A DNA stretch of 64,000 bases from Drosophila miranda (taxonomy: Eukaryota; Arthropoda; Insecta; Diptera; Drosophilidae), in NCBI RefSeq assembly GCF_003369915.1, contig NC_046675.1:10292001-10356000 (forward strand), read 5' to 3'. The notes beneath the pieces are model-generated. The model did not search any database. It had not been told where the DNA came from and saw nothing but the letters and a program-made list of their open reading frames with translations. A program made the position numbers and the translations under genes. This document shows positions 33,494 through 44,889 of the stretch, in pieces (position 1 is the first letter of the stretch; the number at the start of each line of letters is the position of its first letter).

Positions 33494-35580
33494 AACGAGG
33501 AAAGACCAGGGCGCCAGATGGTCTAGACGGCGGAAAGGCTATAAGAATAGGAAGGATGTGAAAGTGTAGATGAGAAATGTTTGTTTAACGCGGAAAAATT
33601 AATGGTTCGCCATATAAAGAATAGTGCACTTTCGTCTGGCAATGGAATTTTGAGTCTTTAAGGTAAGGATATTGCAGTCAGGATGCGAAAAAAAGAACGA
33701 AGCTTAAGTATTAATTTAATTGGCCAGATGAAAGGTTTCCTCTGCGGCTTTGGCACGTGGGCTTTTAGTGAACGAAAAGTGCAGTAAAGTTTGCCGTAAT
33801 GGAAACCTTAATCCAATTATTTAGGATATGGCCGCCGCACGCGTTGCCGTACGGTTAAGTGTAGGTGTAGGTGTAGGTGTAGAAAGAGCTTTTAATTGCT
33901 GCACGGATTTAAGATTTATTAATATATCGTAGCTAGGGCGTAGCTCAGGTGCATCCACATCCAATCCTGTGCACACGCACACACCCACACGCACTCCTAC
34001 ACAGATACACAGATATACTTTGGTTGGGCGCGGAGTGGGCTGTCAATTGCCGTGTTTATGGGTAGCGATAGCTGTATGGGCGGTGTGACATTTAAAAGCT
34101 ATGACAACGTTTATCCTCTGCTGGCTGATGCCTGATGCCTTTATCTCCAGCGTGTGGTGCTGCTGCCCCGCCCTGTTGCACGGTGGGCGAGCATGACAGC
34201 ATTCAGCCGATGGAAAACGGAAGCCTTTTGCCATTTTGCAATACTTACGCCCCTTCCGGTGCGAACATCAAAGGGAACCAACCAAAACCACCTGTCCACT
34301 GCAGCGGCACGCCGTCCTTCTGGCTGGTTGGCTGGCTGCCTGGCGCCTTTGTGGCACCCACATGTAATACTCGTATTATTTCTTGTTGCGCTGCCCCCAT
34401 TGGTAATCACAATCACTGTCATCAACTCATTAACTGGCAAATCAGCCAGCAATCACTGTCACTTACTAATTGCCTGCTCCTGCTCCTGCCGCTGCTGTTT
34501 CCTCCTCCGCAATCTCTGCTGACATTTCCCTCTGCATATTACACATGCACCAAATAAATACCCACTTCACTTCGACCTCAGCGCAGCCCGACTCGGATGG
34601 AAATGCCCTCAGCGAGGCGCAACCAGGTTCCACATTCGCACAGCCGGCCACTAGTTGCTGTTATGCAGGGGGATGGCTTTTCTTTTTGTTGCTGTTACTG
34701 GCACTGTTACTGCGGCCGCTGCTGTTAAGCTCGCGCTGCTCGAATGGGCGACAGAGACAACCGTCTGGAGTTGTGTGAGAGAGTCGGTTATATGGCTCGA
34801 GGGAGAGAGAGTGCGTGAGTAAATGTCCCTTCGGAGAGCCCGCACCTGCGCATGTGCGCTAGGCTGTTAACGCTTAACAGCGCAACATTTACAGCATGTA
34901 AATAACACAATGTAAAGTGCTGCTGTTAGACTCATTTTAAAAGTTTGGACCACCAGACTTGTATGCTATATCCTTGAAGAGGGTGTTAATACTTTCAACA
35001 GATGATTGAAGAACCATAGCCATATCCCTGTTCCTTTTGGAAATCTTGGTTTTCTTCTGAAGAAGAAACCGGGTGACTAAAACGGATGACTATCTCTTAC
35101 AGGAAGATCATTCTTCAAGGGTACAAAGTCTTCTCTTCTGCTTTAATTATGATGGAAGACATCATGGCATGAATTTCACAATGGCTGTTGCCTCTTGTTC
35201 ACAAAGGCCTTTGTGAAAATGTGGGTGTATGTTCTTTATTTTTATTGGTCTTTACTTTGTCCAGCAGTAGCAGATTGCTATCGGGCCGCTGTCATTTCCT
35301 TGTTTGCCTTTAAACCCAAAGAAAAACAGGAAGAGCAACCAGCCCACAGCTCCATACCCACCCCCCATCCCATATCGCCAGAGTATCTGTTTTGTGCCGT
35401 GCCTGTCGGTGACTATTTTAAGCGACTCACACTTGCCGCAGGAGGAGGGCGATGGTATGGTATGGTACATATAGTTGGGTCTGTAGCAGTGAAGCAGCAG
35501 TGCTTGGCACCATTTATCTCCCTAGAGTACAAGCACACACACCAACACTCGCTCACATATTACCCATACACTTATAAAGT

Positions 35581-35723
35581 TACACTGGAAGAAATATATG
35601 TAATAATCGATTCTAATATGTCAAATATTTTAGCTTCAGACATTTCATTTCATTCAGACATGGTTAAAAAGTTACCACATTTTAATGAACAAATTTAAAT
35701 TATGTAGTATTTCTTTCAGTGTA
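35581..35723. mobile_element. MITE-like inverted-repeat element, 143 bases
   Basis: Terminal repeats TACACTGGAAGAAATA (35581-35596) and TATTTCTTTCAGTGTA (35708-35723) match at 15 of 16 positions when one is inverted. AT-rich interior. A solitary end-like ACACTGAAAGAAAT occurs near 7979. Confidence 0.65.
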
Positions 35724-38700
35724 GGGTAGCCTACGTAATATCCGACTTGTTTGTCAGCAGCCACCATTTTGGAATTGAAGCCTACTGGCTAACAAACAAT
35801 TAAACATTTAGCCAACAGCTGAAGACCCCGCTGGCCACGAGACAGATGGATAGAGAGAGCCCCAGCCCGAGAGCTCCGTTTCCGCATAGTTGAGCCATCA
35901 ATGTCGGCCACAAGCTTGAAATTTTAATGAGTTCTTAAAGTGCAGATTAGCCTCTCCGGGGCCCACGCTTCCACGCTCCCATTCCCGAAACCGAAACTAG
36001 GTTGCGGCATGCCCCAGCGCAGCCTTACACTCTATTAACCCACATTTTGGCCGCCGTTGTGTGGCCAGGCCAGCGGAGTAAATGAAATGGAAAATTCCCA
36101 TTCATTCTGCAGCAGTCGGAGGATACCTCAATATCTTCATTTCCGGCGAATGCTCGTTTCTATATGCATTTGTCAGAGCAGCAGCAAGAAATGGTGTAAA
36201 TACTCGTAATTAAAACAATATTTGATAAGTTTTTAATGGAATGGCAGAGGAAGAGGCAAAGGCAGAGGGAGAGGGAGGGGGAGCGAGCGAGTGGAACAGG
36301 TCCTGCCAACTTTCGTTGGCCACAAACTACTGCAAACTAATTTAAAAAGTTTCCTTGGTTTTTCTGCACGGCACTGATAGTGCACATCAGGGGTATATTG
36401 GTACCTGGGCAGATTTATGCAACAAGCTGGAAAACTAGAGAGTTCCTTAAACCATAAATAATTCATTCAGCCTTGCATATTCCTTATCGGATGGTACATA
36501 AAACCTGGATATCGGAGAGCATTAGAGATACACTCATAAAGATTAAGTTTGTTCCAAACTTGCGACATACAGATGTCGATCTGTAGTGGGGGAAATTGAG
36601 TAAGACTAGTATTCAGACACAACTTCCTCGGAATCGGAAAATGATAGCTCGGACCGATAGCTCTGCAGCTGGGTATCCCTATAGCCGACTCTAGGTCGTT
36701 CTGGCTTCTTTGTTTTTCGGTTTTTGTTCTGCCACCCCAAAATTCATTTACTGAAAAGTGGCACTTGCTCTACCTTCGGGTTATGTGTTGGTGTTGACAG
36801 ACAAGTTTCGCAAGAAATGCAATTAACTTGCAGCTGGCATCGCATCGGTAGCCTTTACCTTGACAAATTGCTCCACGAATTTCCCAGCAACGCAAACATT
36901 TGGCAGATAATTTGTACTTATTGAACATTTCCCAAAATTACGTTTGCGTAGAGTTTTTTCAAAGTTTTTCCCGCTGCTTGAAGCGTGCTCAATTAAATTA
37001 AATTCTTCGCATTGTCGAAAACACTTAACGAGTAAGTACCTCTAATACCAACAATTACAGAAACTATTACCAGAACTATTACATGCATAAATATACGTAC
37101 AACCATGGAATGGAGAACAGAACCTTCAAAGAAAGTCTTCAGAGTGAAACTTTTCAAAATAAGACAAAAACAACGGAAACTTTTTAAAGTCAAGCAATTA
37201 CGTTTTGAGATGTGAGAAAAGTTCATTATCCTTCTCATGATTTGACCTCAATCGCAGAGCCGCCAAGGAAAAGCGGGCCCCATGCCGAAACGGAACAAGA
37301 GCACCAAGGCGGAAAAAAACTATCCTGCCTATTTATAACAAACTATATACCCACTCACAGCCATAGTCGTAAAAATGTTGTCGTGCGAGAGCCATTCATG
37401 GAGACAAAACCATAGCGCAGCTATGGGGGAAAGTGGGGGCTAGAGCCGGCGGAAATCTCATGAGGCCACTCAACCAGGGTCGCCGAAGCCGAACAGCGCA
37501 TGAATTATTGAATGATGGCCATATGTCAAAATTGGCCAAAGCCAACGATTAATCCTTGGCGAAGAAAATACGTATACGAAATTAAATAGGTTTTTTTTTT
37601 GAGATGCCAGCAGAAGCGAAGGCCAAATCTAGGGCGGGTCTGCTGATCTGCTAAATCATACGGCGGGTATTATCATAGGATCTTATAACAACAAATGTAT
37701 GTATATGGGATAGTTAGAATCCACATGGTTAAGGACTCCAGAGGACTCGCATCATTTAACAAGACCCTATAACTAAGCTGCTATTGATTGATTTTGTTAT
37801 TCCTGTCGTTCGGCGCGTGACTTCCGATCATTGCAGAAGGAGTAGAGCATAAGGTTAGGCACGCCATAAATACAAACAAAATGCGTGGGAAACAACAAAA
37901 AAGACGTGGGCAAAATTAAACGTCAACGGAATTCAATCAAAAGTAAATGTCATTGAGCAGTGCGAGGGAGTCGGAGAGAAGCGTGGGAGAGAGATGGCAG
38001 CCGGAGAGCTGTGCTGTTGTTGGTGCTGCCACTGTTATAGTAGTATGAATATGTATGTACAATGTTTACACCTACACACGCGCTGACACACGAACGCCAA
38101 ACGGTAAGCACACCGCTCTTCTTCTGCCTCTGCTTCTGCTCTTCGTGCTACCCTGCCTCTGGTCTTCCTACATCTCCTGGGCCCTGCAGAGCCCCTGCTT
38201 CTCCTCCCTGTGCTCCAGTTTCAGTTTCAGGGGCCATTTACATACTGCTTTACCTACTTACCTCTCGCTCTAAAGTGCTTTATGTGCGAGTGTAGTATAA
38301 TGGGTGTGATTGTGTTAGTATTCGCGCCCAAATGCAGTTGATTTGATTTATTAACCAATTAGAGTGCCTTCGTTTATGCACTTTACAGTACGCTTAGCAG
38401 TTTTTTATGCGAATTTCATTTTCATTCAACGTTTCGATTACTCTCATTTGCATATCTGCATGCTCGTACGTGTACATACACATGTGCATGCATGTGTCCG
38501 CGTGTATGTATGTTCGATGGGTTGCTTTTTCCCCTCATCGATAAGCTCCTCTTACACTTTTACTTTTCACTGCGGCCCCTTTTTCACACTTCCCCTTCTG
38601 CGAGAGGTCCTGCGAGTTTTGTATTGCACTTTTCTCACTTTACTTTTCATTTTCATTTAGGAAAAACTCTTTTGTCACTCGCGAACTTTCTTTTTTTTTG

Positions 38701-39379
38701 CGTTTTTATGGGGCCCAATGAAAATTTTCACGCAGCAGCAGGCGGCTGCTGCCTAGCGCTCGCTGTTGGGGAAAAACATTTGGTGTAGAGCAAAATTTTC
38801 CGTGAGCACGCTTCATGACTTTTTTTTTATTAATTTTTTTTTTCTTTCCGTACCCACCGTTCGAGGTGTCCAGTAGTCGCCCAGTACGGTGGCTCTCCTC
38901 TCGTATGGGGAAAATTGTTACACTTTTTGTATCGGATTTATCACTGGACTGGATATGGATGGGGGAAAACGAAACGAAACGAAACGGGACTTTGTACGGG
39001 ATGCGAACCTTTTTTGCTGCTTCTGGTGCTTCTTCTTGCTCACTGCTGGTGCTTTTTCAGGTCGCCTATGCCAAGTTTCCTCTTCCACGTTTCCTCTGGC
39101 GAATTCACATAAATGCATAGAGTTTACACTAGGCTACGGCTACGAGTTGTACATAATATCGAAACTAAGCTACATATATTAGGCGCGAGTTTAGTTAACA
39201 ACTGCTTTTCACAAAAAAAATTCAATTTAATTCCATTTAGAAGCACAATTTTTTCGGATAGCAGTTGGTGCGAAAACCGAAAAGTGGGTCATCTCGGTCG
39301 CGCTGCTCGGCTGGTTTGTACTCTGATTTCTGCCCGACTGCCTGCCCGGAGTGGCCCAGTGTGCACGGCAAATCGATTT

Positions 39380-39500
39380 TTCTGTCAAATGACACTGAAA
39401 AATGGGCAATTTTCTCCGCACTTTGGCGTTGGCGCTCTCTCTGTCTCTCCCCTTTTGGGGTTGAAACTGTTAACGCTCTGCCACTGTTAAGGCTAACAGC
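39380..39500 (-). promoter_or_regulatory. Rbp: candidate Rbp promoter with GAGA-type tracts
   Basis: On the minus strand GAGAGACAGAGAGAGCG precedes an initiator-like TTCAGTGTC (39400-39392) in a locally GC-rich stretch, with no gene other than Rbp downstream on that strand. GAGA tracts with a TCAGT initiator are common at developmental fly promoters. The assignment to Rbp, 6.7 kb away, is inference. Confidence 0.3.
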
Positions 39501-40643
39501 CGCAGCTAACACAAAAGATTCCTAGTGTAGGGGTAGTCATTTTTTACGCACAAAAGAAAGTAATTTCTTACAATTTCTTACAAACGGATAGGTCAAAAAG
39601 TAGTCTAAAATATTAAAGATAATCCCACAAAACCCAAATTAAACTAAATAAAAAACCTTCTAGAGTAAGCACCATACATCAAAAACTATAAACCACTATC
39701 CATGTACAGATGATCTATTTTTCAGCTCCATCCTTTTGTGTGCAACGATCTTTGACCCGTAGTAATATGAAACATAAAGTTTCCTCTTGGAATATAAATA
39801 CATTTATTTGTCGTTTTTGTTTTTGTTATTTCTACATTATGAGTTTTTGTTTTATTTGTTTCTTTTCGTTTTTGTATAACATTTTTTAAATAAAATAATT
39901 TTCGTTCATTATCCTGTTGATAGTTTGCCTCTCGGCCACCTACTCTACTGTCTTTCGCTACCGCATTTTCAAATCAAACATATCATCAAGTAAATGATTA
40001 TTATTATGTATAGTTGTTCAATTTCAAACTCTAACAATTAAAAACAGTTAAAAATTCAAGGGTTATTCATCGTCTTCTTCTCTGGTCTACATACATTTCC
40101 TGTGTCGCTCTCATTTTTCACTAATTTTAAATTTATTCGTAGGCGCTTTTCCTAAACAAAAGCAAACAAACGGCTGCAGTTGTTCTTGTTAACAGAAAAA
40201 GAATGAATTATTTACAATAAATTGTAAACGAGAAATATAAACAACACATGCACACAGTCGTCCTCTCCATCAAATAGTTTCTCTTTGTCAATCATAAATT
40301 ACAATCAATGCTTGGCGCCTTAGCATTTTTTAGCATTGGGTTTAGTCTCCGATTAGTGGTTACATATCCATATACATACATATATATATGGTGTACATTA
40401 GGATTAGGCTTAACTAGATAGTTGCAACAGATTTTCGTTTTAACATTTAACTCGGACTGCTTTTGTTTCGGGCTCTTTTTGGGGCGAAGGAGTGTGTGTA
40501 ATATTTGTGTGCTTGCATTTCTTATGCGCTTATCTCTTTCTCGATTTTATTTGATTTGTGTGTGTGTGGGTGTAGTTAAATGGTTATTTAAACATAAATT
40601 TAAAATGCCACTAAGGTTTGTCATAATTCAAACATTTAATTTT

Positions 40644-42008
40644 CTACTCGCATTTGCTCTTAACTGTCAGCATTATTTGATTCGTTTGCCGTATTAGAAA
40701 AAGTGCACTTATGAATACTGCATTCGGTCTGGAAATAGAAGAAAACATTGATGGTTGATTAGTACGGTAGTATTCATACTTCACTATTCTGAATCGATTA
40801 TCTGGTCAGGGTCCGGAAAAGGTCACCAGTAACGACAGGGGACAGGCCAATTACTTCAAGGCCGGTTAGCATTAGTGCCTAATCGAAACCATTACAGTTC
40901 GATTTGCAATTTAAAGCAAATGCCCCACCCCCACCCCACTCGTAGAAGAGTTACTCCATTCCATTCCAACAGCTGATAAACATAAACCCGGAACGCCTAT
41001 GGCATGACATCATTCTTACGGTTGGCCCGAAACGATAAGAAACCAGATATGAGACGATTAAAGAAACCGGCTGGCTATCAGACAGGCGGGTAAAATTCGC
41101 TCGCAGCCCCTTACAGAAACGATAAATAGACAAAGTGTCTTTGTCACAACACTTACTGTCCTTCTTTGAAGTATTCCTTCAGCGTTGTGCTGAACTTCTT
41201 GGAATATTTGACAAACTCTTTCTTCCGCTGCTCCACAGCCTGCTTGCCCGTAACGCCCGGTATGAACGAGCCGATCTCGTTGACCACATCGAGCAATTTC
41301 TTTATGGCGCTGGCGATTTCCCTGCAAGCAGATGCATGATTCACAATTAAACAGCGTGACGATAGATAGATACGAGTAGGTACTCACTTAATGGTCTCCA
41401 GAAAGGTCTTCCTATCGTTAATCTCGTCGGGTATGCGACTGAGGATCACCTTGAGGGCCACTGACTTGCGGTTCAGCTCCTGGAAGGGCTCCTCGGTGCG
41501 TGTCAAGCGGTATTCATTAACTGCGATAAATATATAAATATAAACGTGAGAACAAACACAAAAGGTGAATGCACAAGCACAGGCGCATAGGTATGGGTAT
41601 GGTATTGGTGTATGCAAGTGCATTCAATTGTTTGCATTGTTCGACTTACGGTCTGCTTCTGTAATGTTGCCCTGCAATCGCAAGACGGCCTCATTCAGGT
41701 TGACATTTAGATCAGCACGTCGCACGATCGTCGCAACGAGGTCGTAGCAAAACCCCGGATTGTTCTGCTCCGATTTAAGTATGGCCGAGCGCAGAGATTG
41801 AGCTGCGCCAACATCGCGTCGCTCCAGCTGAAAATGAAGTTAAATACACGTTTATGCAACATCCGTAAATCTGGCAATCCGCCCCCCAGTTTCCACTAAC
41901 TGGCATGGCGTTGTTTGGCCGTTTGGGTTTTCATACCTGTGAGAAAATAGGCCGCAGTATAACGGGCAGAACGAGAGACGAAGTTGGCTCACGCTCGCCC
42001 ATGGTCAT
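40644..42008 (-). CDS. Ccm3: Ccm3 / PDCD10 homologue, STRIPAK component
   Basis: 210 residues from five exons: 42008-41937, 41827-41650, 41520-41388, 41321-41157 and 40728-40644. Human PDCD10 has 212. The protein begins [20 protein letters not shown] and runs through the N-terminal dimerisation helices ([31 protein letters not shown]). It then has the family core [20 protein letters not shown] and the FAT-like C-terminal bundle ([20 protein letters not shown]), and ends [19 protein letters not shown]. The short last exon was found by phase and similarity. Family role: adaptor that binds GCKIII kinases and striatin and is needed for tubular lumen integrity (tracheal tubes in flies). A second in-frame ATG lies two codons after the first. 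Head-to-head with the CutC gene. Confidence 0.95.
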
Positions 42009-42366
42009 TTCTATGTACTTCGTCTATTGCCAACGTCCGATCTGGCTGCAACCTATTGCGTTGCGTTGATGGTACTTCCTATGTCGACTGGCGCATGCTG
42101 CACTTTTGATTAATGGTTCCGCTATCTGGGCCACGCACTCTGCACTCGCACGACTTGCACAAATTAAATTAAAAAATTAACAAAAATTGTTCACAACAAA
42201 ATGGGCACAGTGTTGCCAACAATGCACTCGAGCTGGTATATCGGTCACTCGTTATATCGATTGCACTCGTGCTCCTAGAGATGTGCGGTCAGAAACAGCT
42301 GATCGGCATCGGCTGGTTGGCCCACCGCTGTACGCCTACAACAAAATATTTGTTTATAAACAAAAA
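42009..42366. promoter_or_regulatory. shared divergent promoter of Ccm3 and the CutC gene
   Basis: Only 358 bases separate the two start codons. The interval has CGGTCACTCG at about 42242 (like the fly housekeeping motif GGTCACACT) and ATATCGATT at 42254-42262 (close to the DREF site TATCGATA), and no TATA box. This fits a bidirectional housekeeping promoter. Confidence 0.55.
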
Positions 42367-43146
42367 ATGTCAGGACATGACATAAAACTGGAAGTTTGCG
42401 TGGACTCGATTGGTTCAGCATTTGCCGCCGAGGTTGGAGGTGCCTCGCGCATAGAGCTGTGCTCGGCACTGGGCGAGGGCGGCCTCACACCCACCGTGGG
42501 TACGCTGAAAACGCTGAAGGACTCGTTTACGCTGCCCATATTTTGCATGCTGCGACCCCGACGTGGCACAGACTTCCTGTACAGCGAGGAGGAAATGCAG
42601 GCCATTCTCACGGACATGGCCCTGCTGCGGGAGCATGGCGCCGACGGCTTTGTTTTTGGCGCGCTCAACACAGATCGCACCATCGACGCCAACAAGTGCC
42701 GGCAAGTGATGCAGCAATCTGGTGGCTTGCCCGTGACCTTTCACCGGGCCTTTGATCTCACCGACCAGAAGCGTATGCACGAGCATGTCGAATTGCTGCG
42801 GGAGCTGGGCTTTAAGCGTATCCTGAGCAGCGGTTTCCGGCCATCGGCAGCCGAGGGAGCCGATTGTCTCGCTCAGTTGATCGCCAAACATCACAGGGAC
42901 ATCATCATAATGCCTGGAGCGGGCATCAAGGTGGCCAATCTAGAGGAGATCCTGACAGTCAGTCGGTGCCTCGAGTTCCACGCCTCTGCCATGGACACGG
43001 CCGGCGAGGACTATACGGCGCCCACTACCACTCGCATGGAATGTGATGTGACGATGGGCAAACAGGACATCGACCCCTACTACGGCACCAACTCGAATGT
43101 GGTGCGCAAAATGGTAACCATAGCCAATGCCATGAGTTGTCGATGA
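42367..43146 (+). CDS. CutC: CutC-family protein (copper homeostasis type)
   Basis: Single-exon gene, 259 residues, beginning MSGHDIKLEVCVDS. The open frame runs further upstream to 42187 but without an in-frame ATG, so 42367 is taken as the start. CutC TIM-barrel signatures are present in order: ASRIELCSALGEGGLTPT, MLRPRRG, GADGFVFGAL, VTFHRAFD, FKRILSSGF and IIIMPGAGIKVANLEEI, with EFHASAM near the end. The family is widespread in bacteria and animals and was named for copper tolerance, but its enzymatic activity is unsettled. Likely cytosolic and broadly expressed, given the shared promoter with Ccm3. Confidence 0.93.
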   Translation: MSGHDIKLEVCVDSIGSAFAAEVGGASRIELCSALGEGGLTPTVGTLKTLKDSFTLPIFCMLRPRRGTDFLYSEEEMQAILTDMALLREHGADGFVFGALNTDRTIDANKCRQVMQQSGGLPVTFHRAFDLTDQKRMHEHVELLRELGFKRILSSGFRPSAAEGADCLAQLIAKHHRDIIIMPGAGIKVANLEEILTVSRCLEFHASAMDTAGEDYTAPTTTRMECDVTMGKQDIDPYYGTNSNVVRKMVTIANAMSCR

Positions 43147-43402
43147 GGATAGGAGCATAAGAGGATGGTGCATGGTGTTGGCTAGCTTTAAGTTAATTTT
43201 CTATCGCCAGACTGACAAATGTTGTGCATCAGGTTCATCAATATAATTCAGAATTGATAGAGATCCCAGCTGTCAGTTTGTGAAATTCGTATGGTAGTCT
43301 TTTTTCTAAAATTCAAATCAAAAGCAATATAAAAATTAAGGGAAATTTCCTAGTAAATTTTAGACCAACCTGCGGACCAGCACCACCATCGAAGACGTAG
43401 TC

Positions 43403-44626
43403 ATGAGTGGACATAAACAAAAGAAGACCACATCAACAAAAACTAAAACGGACTTTGGACGACAGGTGGCCAGCATGCAGGATGTGTTGCAAAGGGTCGA
43501 AATGTATGGAAACAAGCTTAGCGATCAGATTCACAATATCAAGAGGCTAGTGCGGACCAATCAAAATGTCGTGGCCCAGCTGAGGGCCAACGAGAAGACT
43601 CTCAAGTCGCTAATCGAAGAAAGACGGAGACCAGACCAATCAACCATCAAACCATCAATCAAACCAAACCGTGCGGTCAAGGTGGTCCCCAACGGAAATG
43701 GTGCCTGTGAACAAGGACCTGGAAAGCAACTCCTGAGGACAATATCTGTAAGGGGCGTAAACGGTTCCTCTGAAGAAAGAGCTCTAGCGCGACTCCTGGG
43801 TGTAAAAACAAAACCTGTCTTGAACGAAAATGGTGCCTTAGAGCGAAGAGCTTCCAAACAACTCCCTGGCCCGAGGACAAAGTCCGTATTGAGCGAAAAT
43901 GGTTGCTGCGAAAACAGAGCTTCAACGCAACTCCTTGGCGTGACTAGAAAATCTGTCTGGCAGGAAAATGGTGCCTGTGAACAAAGAGCTTCAGCGCAAC
44001 TCCTTGGCGTGCGAAAAAGGATGAATTCTATTGATCAAGAAATGGAACGTTTGCGCGCGCCTCGGTCTTGCTTTCCAATCAAAAGGAGCCCACATCGTGA
44101 GGCTTGCAAGGCGGCCACATTTGAGGAAATATGCTGGACCCAATGCAAGCCCACGACGGAGGGCTATTTGCCGAAAAAAGAAGCCAAGGCGGCCGGATGT
44201 TCCACTGACGTATCATGGGACAGACAAGCGCTGTATAAATCATTCCAAATTGACTTGGATAATCGACAGAGGGGAGGCTTGGATGCTCCTGCTCCTGCTC
44301 CGGCGTCGTTGTATTCCCGAGATGAGGATCTGGTTCGCCATCAAAAGCTCATTGAAAGAGGTATGTAAATAGAAATCTTTAACTTGAATGACTCTTAAGA
44401 CTGTGACCCATCAGTTGAAAACATTTTGGAGAGCGTTGAAAGTTTGCAAATCAAAAGCGAGACAGTTTCGGATGTGAAGATTCTTTGTAATCTTGTGAGG
44501 AGCGCTCTGATTCAACGGCAGAGGAGCCTTCAGTTTGGCTGCAAGCAGCCGCGCCGCCGCGAAAACGATTTCAATAAAATCACGTTCTCGAAAGTGTGTC
44601 TGACACATAAAAATCCGTACATCTAG
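43403..44626 (+). CDS. unrecognised protein with coiled coil and 22-23-residue tandem repeats
   Basis: Two exons, 43403-44360 and 44415-44626, join in phase 1 to give 389 residues. The basic N-terminus (MSGHKQKKTTSTKTKTDFGR) leads into a coiled coil (about residues 20-75, DVLQRVEMYGNKLSDQIHNI onward). Five tandem repeats with consensus NGxCExRASxQLLGVxxKSV occupy about residues 97-206. A Pro/Cys-containing middle and a second helical region in exon 2 (VENILESVESLQIKSETVSD) follow. AATAAA at 44653-44658. I do not recognise the family. The basic, repeat-bearing, fast-evolving look recalls fly testis or cytoskeleton-associated proteins, but that is only an impression. Confidence 0.85.
43691..44019 (+). 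repeat. tandem repeat array within the unrecognised gene
   Basis: Five in-frame units of about 66-69 bases starting near 43691, 43757, 43823, 43892 and 43961. The last two are most alike (both with AGCTTCA-CGCAACTCCTTGGC), the first most diverged, suggesting expansion toward the 3' side. Confidence 0.8.
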
Positions 44627-44800
44627 AAACATTTTGAATCATATTTATGAATAATAAATAAATGCAACAAATATCAACTGATCCGATTGTTCCTGCACAT
44701 GTTATCGTTAAACAGCATATGTAGCATACATTTTGACGCTTTAAGCGCATGCGCAGGTAAAAATTGATTCATTTCATTCTTGGCTTTGTGTTTGGCCAGA

Positions 44801-44830
44801 ATGGAGCCCTCTGAAGCAAAGATATTGTGA
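44801..44830 (+). other. upstream mini-ORF before the CCDC149 gene
   Basis: ATG at 44801 followed by nine codons to a stop at 44828-44830 (MEPSEAKIL), 59 bases before the main start. If it lies in the 5' UTR it could damp translation. Another out-of-frame ATG near 44869 overlaps the main start. Confidence 0.35.
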
Positions 44831-44889
44831 TATCTGTAATTCCAGACAGCCTCGACTTGTATTGTCAATGTCAGACACTTGCAAAACCT

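Larger units (their letters stand above)
32694..40643 (-). other. upstream region of Rbp and 3' side of Ccm3
   Basis: Nearly 8 kb without a recognised coding exon. It must hold the Rbp promoter and any 5' UTR exons (transcribed right to left) and the Ccm3 3' UTR, where several TTTATT (minus-strand AATAAA) matches lie at about 39.8-39.9 kb. GC-rich stretches at 34.1-34.8 and 38.1-39.5 kb contain overlapping open frames but none with protein-like content. A GTAGGT run lies at 33858-33882. Confidence 0.5.

Noticed and set aside
34135..34778. Overlapping open frames on both strands, upstream of Rbp
   Set aside because: A GC-rich stretch with low stop-codon density; no frame shows domain, signal or splice support.
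35195..35698. 167-codon plus-strand frame
   Set aside because: Its C-terminal part is the MITE-like element and the rest has no protein-like pattern or conserved motif.
42187..42366. 60-codon N-terminal extension of the CutC gene
   Set aside because: No in-frame ATG; the stretch is the divergent promoter and 5' UTR.
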